A stretch of 51,497 nt of DNA from contig NZ_LMTZ01000136.1 of NCBI RefSeq assembly GCF_001456025.1, positions 1-51,497 on the forward strand. Reading direction: 5' to 3'. Source of the DNA: Mastigocoleus testarum BC008. Its GTDB lineage: Bacteria; Cyanobacteriota; Cyanobacteriia; Cyanobacteriales; Nostocaceae. The position numbers were made by a program, and so were the translations under genes. How positions within the stretch are numbered: the stretch's first letter is position 1; every line of letters starts with the position of its first letter. The notes under the pieces were generated by a model that saw only the letters and a list, made by a program, of their open reading frames with translations, searched no databases and was not told where the DNA came from. Positions 44,331 to 51,497 of the stretch are shown here, one piece after another.

Positions 44331-45656
44331 ATGCAAATCGAAAAGATGCAAACTACCTTAGGGACTACTCAACAAAAAGAACCAGCATCAGGAAATTTTT
44401 CGGGAATTCAGCCCGATCTTTACCATCAGATTGTAGTTGTCGGGGGAGGTGCAGCAGGTATAACTGTTGCGGCTCAATTATTAAATAAAAATAAAAATCT
44501 TGATATTGCTATTATCGAGCCATCGGACAAGCATTACTATCAACCTGCTTGGACTCTTGTTGGGGGAGGGAAATATAAGATTGGAGATACGGTCAAAAAT
44601 CAAAAAGACTATATTCCTGCAAATGCTAGTTGGATTCAGGCTTATGTGGCTGAGTTTGAGCCACATAATAATATTGTCATAACTAAGGAAGGACAGCTAA
44701 TTCATTATGATTATTTAATTGTTTGTCCCGGAATACAAATCGACTGGGATTTAATTAAAGGACTACCTGAAACCCTTGGGAATGATGGGGTTACCAGTAA
44801 TTATTCCCAACATTATGCTCCTTATACCTGGGAAAATATCAAAAATTTTCAGGGAGGAACTGCTTTATTTACTTTTCCTGAAACTCCAATCAAATGCGGT
44901 GGAGCACCTCAAAAAATTATGTATATGGCTGACGATATTTTTCGTCAAAAAGGCGTGAGGGGAAAAACAAAAATTATTTTCTGTACGGCTAAAGACAAAA
45001 TGTTTGCAGTTCCAGAATATCGCCGTTCTTTGGAAATTGTAATAAAACGTAAAGATATAGAAGTAAAATTTCAACATAATCTTAAAGAAATTAGATCGCA
45101 AACCAAAGAAGCGATTTTTGAAGTTAGTAGCAAGGAAGGATTAGAGGAAACTAGCATCAAATACGATCTAATTCATGTAGCTCCTCCAATGAGCGCTCCC
45201 AATTTCATTAAGCACAGTCCACTTGCAATAGAATCCGGTTCTAGTCAAGGTTGGGTAAATGTAGATCGAAAAACTCTCCAACATAATATTTACCCTAATG
45301 TTTTTAGCTTGGGTGATGCTTCTTCCCTTCCTACTTCTAAGACAGCAGCAGCAATTCGCAAGCAAGCACCTGTTGTGGTTCAAAATCTTTTAGCATTGAT
45401 AGAATCCACTGAAATAAATGCTGAATATAATGGCTACACTTGTTGTCCCCTAATTACTGGTTTTGGTAAAACCATAATGGCTGAGTTTGATTATGACAAA
45501 AAACCAACCTCGACCTTTCCTTTCGACCCCAGTAAAGAACGCTATAGTATGTGGCTGATGAAACGTCATGTTTTACCTTGGGTATATTGGAGAAGGATGT
45601 TAAAAGGAAAACCTTTCGAGGGAGATGTGTTAAAGTTTTTAAAGAAGAATAATTAA
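44331..45656 (+). CDS. sqr: Sulfide:quinone oxidoreductase, type II
   Basis: 441 aa. An FAD-binding Rossmann motif (VVVGGGAAGITVAAQLL) is followed by YYQPAWTLVGGG, IVCPGIQIDWD, the redox Cys in TPIKCGGAPQKIMYMADD, and SLGDASSLPTSKTAAAIRKQAP. A Cys pair (TCCPLITGFGKTIMAEFDY) and an amphipathic C-terminal tail (WVYWRRMLKGKP) for membrane attachment match type II SQR. It oxidises sulfide to sulfane sulfur and passes electrons to quinone. The ATG at 44331 is used; M6 (44346) is an alternative. Confidence 0.92.
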   Translation: MQIEKMQTTLGTTQQKEPASGNFSGIQPDLYHQIVVVGGGAAGITVAAQLLNKNKNLDIAIIEPSDKHYYQPAWTLVGGGKYKIGDTVKNQKDYIPANASWIQAYVAEFEPHNNIVITKEGQLIHYDYLIVCPGIQIDWDLIKGLPETLGNDGVTSNYSQHYAPYTWENIKNFQGGTALFTFPETPIKCGGAPQKIMYMADDIFRQKGVRGKTKIIFCTAKDKMFAVPEYRRSLEIVIKRKDIEVKFQHNLKEIRSQTKEAIFEVSSKEGLEETSIKYDLIHVAPPMSAPNFIKHSPLAIESGSSQGWVNVDRKTLQHNIYPNVFSLGDASSLPTSKTAAAIRKQAPVVVQNLLALIESTEINAEYNGYTCCPLITGFGKTIMAEFDYDKKPTSTFPFDPSKERYSMWLMKRHVLPWVYWRRMLKGKPFEGDVLKFLKKNN

Positions 45657-45935
45657 GCACAATAATTAGACTAATTACAAGGTCGAAAAATTTTGTATAT
45701 CCCAAACCAAGGGAAACGAATATTAGCGTTACTTTTATTTAAATTGTACTTCGCAAGCGTTCAATACTTTTATGGACAGTTAAGCTAGTTAAAATCCCAT
45801 TACCTGTACCTAACGTCATCCTATTTCCTATACGTAATTTTTGTGAAGTTGAGTTCCAAAAGTAACATTTAAATGTTAACCGCTTTTCCTCGGTGATATT
45901 GGGAAACAATCGAACAAAAACTAAAAAACAATAAG
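45657..45935. other. Gap between sqr and cydA
   Basis: 279 bp; no gene and no copy of the ATATTAC inverted repeat was found. It may contain the cydAB promoter. Confidence 0.45.
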
Positions 45936-47381
45936 ATGATGGATTTTTTATCTGACACCGTAATGTTGTCGCGGATGCAGTTTGCTCTGACTAGCATATT
46001 TCATATGCTGTGGCCCGTACTTACTACTGGTATGGGTATATACTTAGTTGTCGTAGAAGGGTTATGGTTAAAAACCCGCGACTCTGATTATTATTATCAT
46101 GCCCGTTTCTGGTCGAAATTATACGTACTTAATTTTGGAATAGGCGTAGCATCTGGCTTACCGATGGAATTTCAGTTTGGCACCAATTGGGCACCATTCT
46201 CAATTGCAGTTGGTGATTTTTTTGGCAGCATTCTGGGATTTGAAGCGTCAATGGCGTTTATGTTAGAGGCTGGTTTTTTAGGTATTATGCTGTTTGGCTG
46301 GAATCGTGTTCCACCGGTTATGCATTATATCGCTACTATAATGGTTGCTTTTGGCGCAAACCTATCTACATTCTGGATACTTAGCGCTAATTCTTGGATG
46401 CAAACTCCCGTAGGTGGAGAATTCGTTGATGGTAAATTTATAGTGAGGGATTATTTTCAAGCAATTTTTAATCCTTCAATGGCAGCAAGCGTGAGTCACA
46501 TGTTCTTTGCAACTTTAGAAACCTCGCTGTTTGTAATTGGTGGTATTAGCGCTTGGTATATTCTCAATAAGAGACATCAAGAATTTTTCTCCAAATCCTT
46601 AAAGATTGTGTTAGCTGCAACTATTGCGATCGCGCCGTTGCAAATTGCGATCGGACATATTAGTGCAGAGCAGGTTTATCACAATCAACCTTCAAAACTT
46701 GCGGCGATCGAGGCTCGTTGGGAAAACGTTAATGCTGGGGAATCTGCACCTTGGAGTCTCCTAGCTTTACCCAGCAAAGAAGCAGAAAAAAATATATTTG
46801 AGTTAAATATTCCCCACGGTTTGGGCTATATCCTGGAGTTTAAAGACAAACTCAGCGAACCTTTATTAGGTTTAAAAGAGTGGAAACCAGAAGACAGACC
46901 TCCGGCGATCGGATTGATTTTCTATTCTTTTCGGATCATGTCCGGTATTGGCTTTTTCTTTGTGGGATTGATGCTATTGAGTGTAATCCAATGGTTGCGG
47001 GGTAAACTTTCTCCCGAAAATATTACTCAACAATCACTACTAATGTTGGGATGGATTTTTGCTGCTCCTTTAGGTTACATTGCGGTGGAAGCTGGTTGGA
47101 TTGTACGGGAAGTTGGAAGACAACCTTGGACTGTGTACGGATTAATTCGTACTACCGATGCTGCTTCTAGTTTACCTGCCAGTGATGTTCTTGGTTCTTT
47201 AAGTGTTTTTGCTGTTGTATATACAATTCTATTTATTTGTGCGCTGTATTTCGGTAGTAGGATTATTACCAAAGGACCAAACTTTAATTTAACCGTACCA
47301 GGAGTTGAAAAAGAGGAAGATTTAGATACAACTCCAGCAGAATTTATCCCCGATAAACGTCCTGTAGAAGCTCAACAATAG
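45936..47381 (+). CDS. cydA: Cytochrome bd-type oxidase subunit I (CIO-like)
   Basis: 481 aa. The His23 region (SIFHMLWPVL), LPMEFQFGTNW, FGWNRVPP, the His in SVSHMFFATLE, GRQPW and about nine helices identify CydA, which binds the three hemes and the quinol. The Q-loop is short, as in the cyanide-insensitive CIO branch. bd oxidases are much less sensitive to sulfide than heme-copper oxidases, so the location beside SQR suggests respiration during sulfide exposure. The start could be M1 or M2. cydB follows after 17 bp. Confidence 0.93.
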   Translation: MMDFLSDTVMLSRMQFALTSIFHMLWPVLTTGMGIYLVVVEGLWLKTRDSDYYYHARFWSKLYVLNFGIGVASGLPMEFQFGTNWAPFSIAVGDFFGSILGFEASMAFMLEAGFLGIMLFGWNRVPPVMHYIATIMVAFGANLSTFWILSANSWMQTPVGGEFVDGKFIVRDYFQAIFNPSMAASVSHMFFATLETSLFVIGGISAWYILNKRHQEFFSKSLKIVLAATIAIAPLQIAIGHISAEQVYHNQPSKLAAIEARWENVNAGESAPWSLLALPSKEAEKNIFELNIPHGLGYILEFKDKLSEPLLGLKEWKPEDRPPAIGLIFYSFRIMSGIGFFFVGLMLLSVIQWLRGKLSPENITQQSLLMLGWIFAAPLGYIAVEAGWIVREVGRQPWTVYGLIRTTDAASSLPASDVLGSLSVFAVVYTILFICALYFGSRIITKGPNFNLTVPGVEKEEDLDTTPAEFIPDKRPVEAQQ

Positions 47382-47398
47382 GAGGTTTTAAAGCATTT

Positions 47399-48406
47399 AT
47401 GGATACATTAGAATATTTTTTACCACAAGTTTGGTTTGTTATTTTAGCTTTATTTCTCTTCCTTTATGTAATGTTAGATGGTTTTGATTTGGGGGTAGGA
47501 ATTCTATCTTTAACAGCGACAACGGAAGAACGGAGAGGAATTTTGATGACCAGCTTGGGTAATGTTTGGGATGCAAACGAAACCTGGCTGGTTCTTATGG
47601 GAGGAGCTCTTTTTGGTGCTTTTCCTTTGGCTTATGCAACCATACTCAGCGCCTTGTATATTCCCATCTTGACAATGATTTTTGGGTTGATATTCCGGGC
47701 TGTAGCATTTGAATTTCGGGAACATTCTGATCGTAAATTCTTTTGGAATTTAGCCTTTGGAGTAGGTAGTTTCCTGGCTGCGCTCGGTCAAGGTTTTGCT
47801 CTTGGTGCAGTACTTGCGGGAATTAAAGTTGATGAAGCTGGTATATTTATTGGGTCTACATGGGATTGGTTAAATGTTCCTTCCCTAGCGATCGCTTTAA
47901 CCCTAATTCAGGGATATGTGTTAATTGGTTCCACCTATCTGATTTGGAAAACATCAGGAGAGTTGCAGCAAACCCATTATCAAACAGCTAAAATAGCAGC
48001 TTGGACAACTCTAATCGGAGCAATTGTAATTACTGCGATCGCGCCTATTTTTTACGAACACACCCGAGCACGTTTGTTTACACAGCCACTAATTTATATT
48101 TTTGCAGCAATCCCCATACTAGGAGTGATATTAATTTGGCAGCTTTTGAGTAGTCTAGAAAAACATCAGGAAAGAACACCTTTTATTTGGACTATTCTCC
48201 TATTTTTACTGACATTTATTGGTTTAGGATTGGTAGTTTTCCCTTACATCATCCCTACTCAGATTACTATTTATAAAGCTGCGGCAGCTGATAGTTCTTT
48301 AGTATTTATGCTTGTCTTTATTGGATTTTTGATCCCAATCATGATGGCATACAATATTTACCAATATATTGTTTTCAAAGGTAAAGTTACAGGCAGCCAC
48401 GATTAA
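47399..48406 (+). CDS. cydB: Cytochrome bd-type oxidase subunit II
   Basis: 335 aa. VMLDGFDLGVGIL, NVWDANETWLVLMGGALFGAFPLAYA and FRAVAFEFREH are CydB motifs; about eight helices. It completes the bd oxidase with CydA. A consensus AGGAGGT lies 11 nt before the ATG, the best ribosome site of the island. Confidence 0.94.
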   Translation: MDTLEYFLPQVWFVILALFLFLYVMLDGFDLGVGILSLTATTEERRGILMTSLGNVWDANETWLVLMGGALFGAFPLAYATILSALYIPILTMIFGLIFRAVAFEFREHSDRKFFWNLAFGVGSFLAALGQGFALGAVLAGIKVDEAGIFIGSTWDWLNVPSLAIALTLIQGYVLIGSTYLIWKTSGELQQTHYQTAKIAAWTTLIGAIVITAIAPIFYEHTRARLFTQPLIYIFAAIPILGVILIWQLLSSLEKHQERTPFIWTILLFLLTFIGLGLVVFPYIIPTQITIYKAAAADSSLVFMLVFIGFLIPIMMAYNIYQYIVFKGKVTGSHD

Positions 48407-48444
48407 ATTTAATCTGCATACTATTCCAATAAAATTGACTTAAT

Positions 48445-48549
48445 ATAGCAATCGTATTTGATTTGTGAACAGATAAATTCTGTAAAGATATGCTGTGGTG
48501 CGTCTCTATAATATTAATTTTTACCACATAAATGATTTAGGATTGCTAT
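48445..48549. mobile_element. MITE-like element, 105 bp, about 23-bp imperfect terminal inverted repeats
   Basis: The left end ATAGCAATCGTATTTGATTT (48445 onward) and the right end, read inward on the minus strand, ATAGCAATCCTAAATCATTT (from 48549), match at about 19 of 23 positions. There is no transposase frame inside. The ends resemble those of cyanobacterial IS630-type elements (recalled, not checked). Confidence 0.6.
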
Positions 48550-48759
48550 GGTAAGTCCGTTCAAATAGTAATTATTGCGATATCCCTACAGGGGATGCGC
48601 GAAGCGATCACCAGGTCTGTCTGCACAACGCTGTAAGCGCATCTTGCGCTGCGCATAACATCTCAGTTCGTATTCTGACTCCTGACTTCTGACTCCTGAC
48701 TCCTGACTTTTCAATTGCGCATAACGCTATGGTATGTATCTTTTGGCTTAATAGATGCC

Positions 48760-48779
48760 ATACTACCCTATGGTAATAT
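48760..48779. promoter_or_regulatory. Putative autoregulatory operator of the arsR-family gene
   Basis: ATACTACC-CTAT-GGTAATAT: 8-bp arms (7 of 8 paired) with a 4-bp spacer, 29 bp before the ATG. It overlaps the likely -10 (TAATAT). It has the same architecture and half-site (GTAATAT) as the sqr operator. Confidence 0.65.
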
Positions 48780-48808
48780 AGTAAATAGCTGAAAAGTTAA
48801 GAATTAAT

Positions 48809-49225
48809 ATGGCAAAAAACACTTTAAAGAAAAATTATCAACCACAAGAGCAACTTATGCAGCCTGCGGATTGTGGAATGAAAAGGTTGTCTCCTACAGC
48901 GATCGCTTTAATGGCGGATTTTTTTAAAGTTCTATCAGAACCCAGCAGACTGCAAATTATTTGTACTTTAAAGTCTGGCTCTAAAAATGTGTCTCAAATT
49001 ATTAGTGATACTTCCTTAGGACAGGCTAATGTATCTAAGCATCTTAAAGTTTTGACACAAGCAAGTATAGTTAATCGCACCCAACAGGGGATTAATGTTT
49101 TTTATCAAATTAGTAATCCTTTTATTTTTGAGTTATGCGAGTTAGTATGCGATTCTATTTCTTTGCAAATCGAGCAACAAAGTGAAAATTTAGAACATCT
49201 GAAAAATATTAAAAGTTCTTTTTAA
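48809..49225 (+). CDS. ArsR-family repressor, BigR/SqrR-like persulfide sensor
   Basis: 138 aa. A winged-helix ArsR fold: LSEPSRLQIICTLKSG, NVSQIISDTSLGQANVSKHLKVL (recognition helix), IVNRTQQGINVFYQI. Cys52 in the second core helix and Cys110/Cys114 in the last helix are placed like the two sensing Cys of SqrR/BigR, which form a tetrasulfide link when persulfides rise. The metal-binding CxC of classical ArsR/SmtB is missing. Together with the shared operator this predicts control of sqr and of itself. Confidence 0.85.
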   Translation: MAKNTLKKNYQPQEQLMQPADCGMKRLSPTAIALMADFFKVLSEPSRLQIICTLKSGSKNVSQIISDTSLGQANVSKHLKVLTQASIVNRTQQGINVFYQISNPFIFELCELVCDSISLQIEQQSENLEHLKNIKSSF

Positions 49226-49350
49226 GGATTAATTTTTGGGTTTCAGTTGCATATTAAATTAACTTAAAAATTGCATTTAGGGCTTTACAGATTTTTATAG
49301 AATACACACGTACATAGTTTCGTATCCCCTCAAAATTTAGGGGTAGGGAG

Positions 49351-49455
49351 TTATTCAGGCTGCCACGACCAACCAAATGGATTTGAAGAAGATTTCTCTC
49401 GGATAATACTTTTCAAAGAAGGAATACCACCAATTTTTGAAATTCGGTCACGCAT
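49351..49455 (-). pseudogene. Possible gene remnant (34-aa frame)
   Basis: The frame MRDRISKIGGIPSLKSIIRE, then KSSSNPFGWSWQPE, has protein-like composition and continues open upstream for about 19 more codons (NYCPFYGLYLIEY) until a stop. No family recognised. It may be the 3' end of a lost gene. Confidence 0.3.
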
Positions 49456-49498
49456 ATATTCAATGAGATATAATCCATAAAATGGACAATAATTTGGC

Positions 49499-49534
49499 AA
49501 ATGACAGTACAGTTAATGTACAATTCTGTCATTT
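49499..49534. repeat. Inverted repeat AAATGACAG / CTGTCATTT
   Basis: Perfect 9-bp arms (49499-49507 and 49526-49534), with a nested TACA/TGTA pair inside. Could be a transposon-end remnant or an operator. Confidence 0.6.
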
Positions 49535-49594
49535 AAAGTTTGTTATTGCTGGATTTTAAAGCTAGATTTAGCCGCTACAGTGGTTAAAACCCTA

Positions 49595-49624
49595 ATAATT
49601 ACGTTATTTGTATAACGTAATTAT
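49595..49624. repeat. Near-perfect 30-bp palindrome
   Basis: 13-bp arms ATAATTACGTTAT (49595-49607) and ATAACGTAATTAT (49612-49624) around TTGT. No T run follows, so not a typical terminator; operator or cruciform-type repeat. Confidence 0.75.
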
Positions 49625-49993
49625 ATAGTTTTTCAAGTTTTATTTTGCCGAAATAGTAAATTTAAAGTTTGAGATTGCCGGTGGTAGACAAAGTTTAGGA
49701 ACTATGGAATTCAGATTATATTAATTTCCCGTGATTATCTGACACGAGAAGAAGCTTTAACACGAGCTGGTTCTGCTTCAACATAAGAAGCTTACTCCCT
49801 TCATGCAAAGAAAATCGCCCCCTAAATCCTCCATTACTGGGAGACTTTGAAAGTTTTGTTCCTTCAAAGTTGCGAGATTAGGGGTGCGAAATTAGTTTAA
49901 CTTATTGCAAGTATTTGATAGGAGAAGAAGTTTTAAGACAAGTTACAATTTAGTCTTATCTAACTACATTTTTTATGGATTTCAGAAATCTAC

Positions 49994-50530
49994 TCAAGAA
50001 GCTGGTGAAAAGTTAGGAATCTTCCAGAACTGTCCAGAAAAATTACCACATTTAGCCATAATGGGTTTATTATCCCTAGAATCGTTAATAATATCTAGAC
50101 ATTTCTTTTCACCTGTAAACATGGTCTTGAGGCGATAATGTCCGGAAGATCGGGTTTTTTCTATTTTCCACAACTGTCCAGAAAAGTTACCACATTTAGC
50201 CATAATAGGCTTATTATCTCTAGCATCATTAATGATATCGAGACACTTCCTGTCTCCGGTAAACAGGGTTTTGAGGCGATAATATCCAGGGGAGTTTTTC
50301 GCTTTTTCTATCTTCCAAAATTGTCCCGAGAAATTACCACATTTAGCCATGATAGGCTTATTATCTTTAGCATCATTAATAATATCTAGACACTTGTTAT
50401 TCCCTGTAAACATAGTTTTAAGGCGATAATTTGTCCCACCTTGAGCAAAACTAGGTGAACTAGCAAAGCTAGCGATCGCCAGTGCAGAGGAAGCAACAGT
50501 TACACCAAAAGCAGTTATTTTCTTGTTCAT
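49994..50530 (-). CDS. Secreted protein with three ricin-type (QxW) repeats
   Basis: 178 aa. A signal peptide (MNKKITAFGVTVASSALAIA, cleavage after SFAQ-like site near 29-30) is followed by three near-identical 47-48-aa repeats: YRLKT(M/L)FTG, KCLDIIND, DNKPIMAKCGNFSGQ(F/L)WKI. Each has two Cys and a GQFW that matches the QxW motif of ricin B-type beta-trefoil lectins; three repeats make one trefoil. It probably binds carbohydrate outside the cell. The DNA copies are also very alike, showing recent tandem duplication. It is a lone gene with no enzyme domain. Confidence 0.8.
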   Translation of the reverse strand: MNKKITAFGVTVASSALAIASFASSPSFAQGGTNYRLKTMFTGNNKCLDIINDAKDNKPIMAKCGNFSGQFWKIEKAKNSPGYYRLKTLFTGDRKCLDIINDARDNKPIMAKCGNFSGQLWKIEKTRSSGHYRLKTMFTGEKKCLDIINDSRDNKPIMAKCGNFSGQFWKIPNFSPAS

Positions 50531-51270
50531 ATTCTTAGTTTTCAGATTCTTAGTAAGAATTAAAATATTGAGTATTTGATTCTAGTTAATTTACACTAGG
50601 AACTATATAACTCAAGTTACTCAAAATATTCTGAGTGCAATTACTAATTTTTTTTTGATTTCGCACACCACAAAGGTGATATGAAAGATTTCAGCTTTAT
50701 TTGCTTGACTTGATTTTCAATCTAAGAATCAATAGAGAAAAACTAGGGAAGTTATCTGAAATACTTATAGCTCCTTATGTAGCGTAATTGTGCCCTTAAT
50801 GATGATACTTGCGTAAACCCTATTTACTCATAAAATTTATTTACAATCTTTATTGATAATGAGTTTCAAAAATTCTGTCAATAATAACCAATAGATACGA
50901 CTGATATAGCGCTACGCGCAAGTCATTAGCACCTAGCGGTTAGCGGCGAAAGACGCACCTACGGTGTTTGTTGACGCGGCTTAGCCGAACACGTAGTGCG
51001 TCCAAACGCATAAGCGCGCCCTGCGTGACGTTAGTCAGAGGCTTTGCCGACGCCGCAGGCTAAGGGCGTACCATAGGTATTGCGTGTCCGCAGGACATAA
51101 GTTTAATATTCATAGGTTTGAGCGTTCACCGATGTCCTAACCTAGTTACGTAGTGCTATAATTAAGAAATTGGTTTTTTCTTATCTATGTTTTTCAAGCA
51201 TAGCTTTGCCGTTGCGGCAAAAACAAACTTTAAATTACAAATTCTAGATTATATATTACTTTCTGAAAAA
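50531..51270. repeat. Repeat-rich intergenic region before tRNA-Val
   Basis: 740 bp with no gene. 50910-51110 is a mosaic of GC-rich dispersed palindromic repeats (GTGCGTCCAAACGCA, TTTGCCGACGCCGCAGGCT, TATTGCGTGTCCGCAGGACA). Related copies occur at 2410-2540, 16200-16225 and 32980-33010. The rest is AT-rich. Confidence 0.65.
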
Positions 51271-51344
<74 letters not shown>

Positions 51345-51497
51345 GCGACTTGCAAATAATAGCACGACTTATCCTTTGAAGCAAATACCCATAGAAATTT
51401 TATTTTCAAAACTTTATTTTCAAAACTTTATTTTTGAAATCTTATTTTCGAAGTTTTACCTCCAAAATTTCTAATACCAATTTATTTTAAGATTGCC

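Larger units (their letters stand above)
48407..48808. repeat. MITE and repeats upstream of the arsR-family gene
   Basis: 402 bp with no gene. It contains a MITE-like element (48445-48549, listed separately), GC-rich dispersed repeats (48585-48660), CTGACTC heptads (48675-48710) and the putative arsR operator/promoter (about 48743-48785). Confidence 0.65.
49226..49993. other. Palindrome-rich gene-poor region
   Basis: 768 bp. It contains a short minus-strand gene remnant (49351-49455), two inverted repeats (49499-49534, 49595-49624) and a direct repeat ATTTAAAGTTTG..ATTGC.GG (about 49531 and 49656). It looks like decayed mobile or intergenic DNA; no complete gene. Confidence 0.55.

Noticed and set aside
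49499..49560. End of a CRISPR-associated (type V-K) Tn7-like transposon near a tRNA gene
   Set aside because: TGTACA and TGTCATTT motifs are only loosely similar, and no tns, cas12k or array is present; the nearby repressor is ArsR-type, not the MerR-type CvkR.
49905..50389. Two plus-strand frames opposite the ricin-type gene
   Set aside because: They mirror the triple repeat in antisense; the minus strand has the signal peptide and QxW motifs.

Overview
The window comes from a filamentous-type, AT-rich cyanobacterium, probably in or near Nostocales. Evidence: paralogous photosystem and phycobilisome genes, a PEP-CTERM protein, many GCGATCGC (HIP1) octamers, heptanucleotide tandem repeats in almost every intergenic gap, and families of small palindromic repeats. 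No species is assigned.

Layout. (1) 1-8.7 kb, ordinary chromosome: a truncated-looking EfeO/imelysin-type lipoprotein, a PEP-CTERM protein, two small unknowns, ruvC, a YvcK/CofD-like protein and comEC. (2) 8.9-15 kb, surface/secreted module: an FG-GAP beta-propeller protein 41 bp upstream of a 1607-aa mosaic protein (serine protease, RTX, VWA, Calx-beta, cadherin, DUF4114), followed by a strong terminator. (3) 15.4-41.3 kb, a complete-looking far-red light photoacclimation (FaRLiP) cluster. The minus strand carries psbA3, an apcD paralog, apcB2, a second apcD paralog, apcE2, a third apcD paralog, psbD3, psbC2, a small membrane ORF, psbB2, psaF2 and psaJ2. The plus strand carries rfpB, rfpA, rfpC, chlF (super-rogue psbA), psaA2, psaB2, psaL2 and psaI2. 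The two arms diverge from an 0.83-kb control region at 27.5-28.3 kb. (4) 41.7-49.2 kb, a sulfide oxidation/tolerance island: TauE/SafE permease, rhodanese and persulfide dioxygenase on the minus strand; type II sulfide:quinone oxidoreductase, a bd-type oxidase (cydAB) and an ArsR/BigR-like dithiol repressor on the plus strand. (5) 49.2-51.5 kb: a repeat-rich stretch, a secreted triple ricin-type repeat protein and tRNA-Val(GAC).

How the parts work together. RfpA (knotless phytochrome kinase), RfpC and RfpB form the known far-red switch. ChlF makes chlorophyll f. The cluster supplies replacement subunits for PSII (D1, D2, CP43, CP47), PSI (A, B, F, I, J, L) and an allophycocyanin core built on a two-linker ApcE2 without the bilin cysteine. 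In the sulfide island, SQR, persulfide dioxygenase and rhodanese would take sulfide to sulfite or thiosulfate, TauE would export a sulfur anion, and cydAB would give a sulfide-tolerant terminal oxidase.

The most notable new observation is a pair of matching inverted repeats, ATATTAC(T/C)-N4-(A/G)GTAATAT. One lies in the pdo/sqr divergent promoter region and the other in the arsR promoter region. Together they suggest a small persulfide-responsive regulon around the island. Other points of interest are the extra HPt and pseudo-receiver domains in RfpB, an unannotated small membrane ORF inside the PSII gene run, the apparent absence of psbH2, structured 5' leaders of chlF and psbA3, and the split integrin-like propeller/VWA gene pair.
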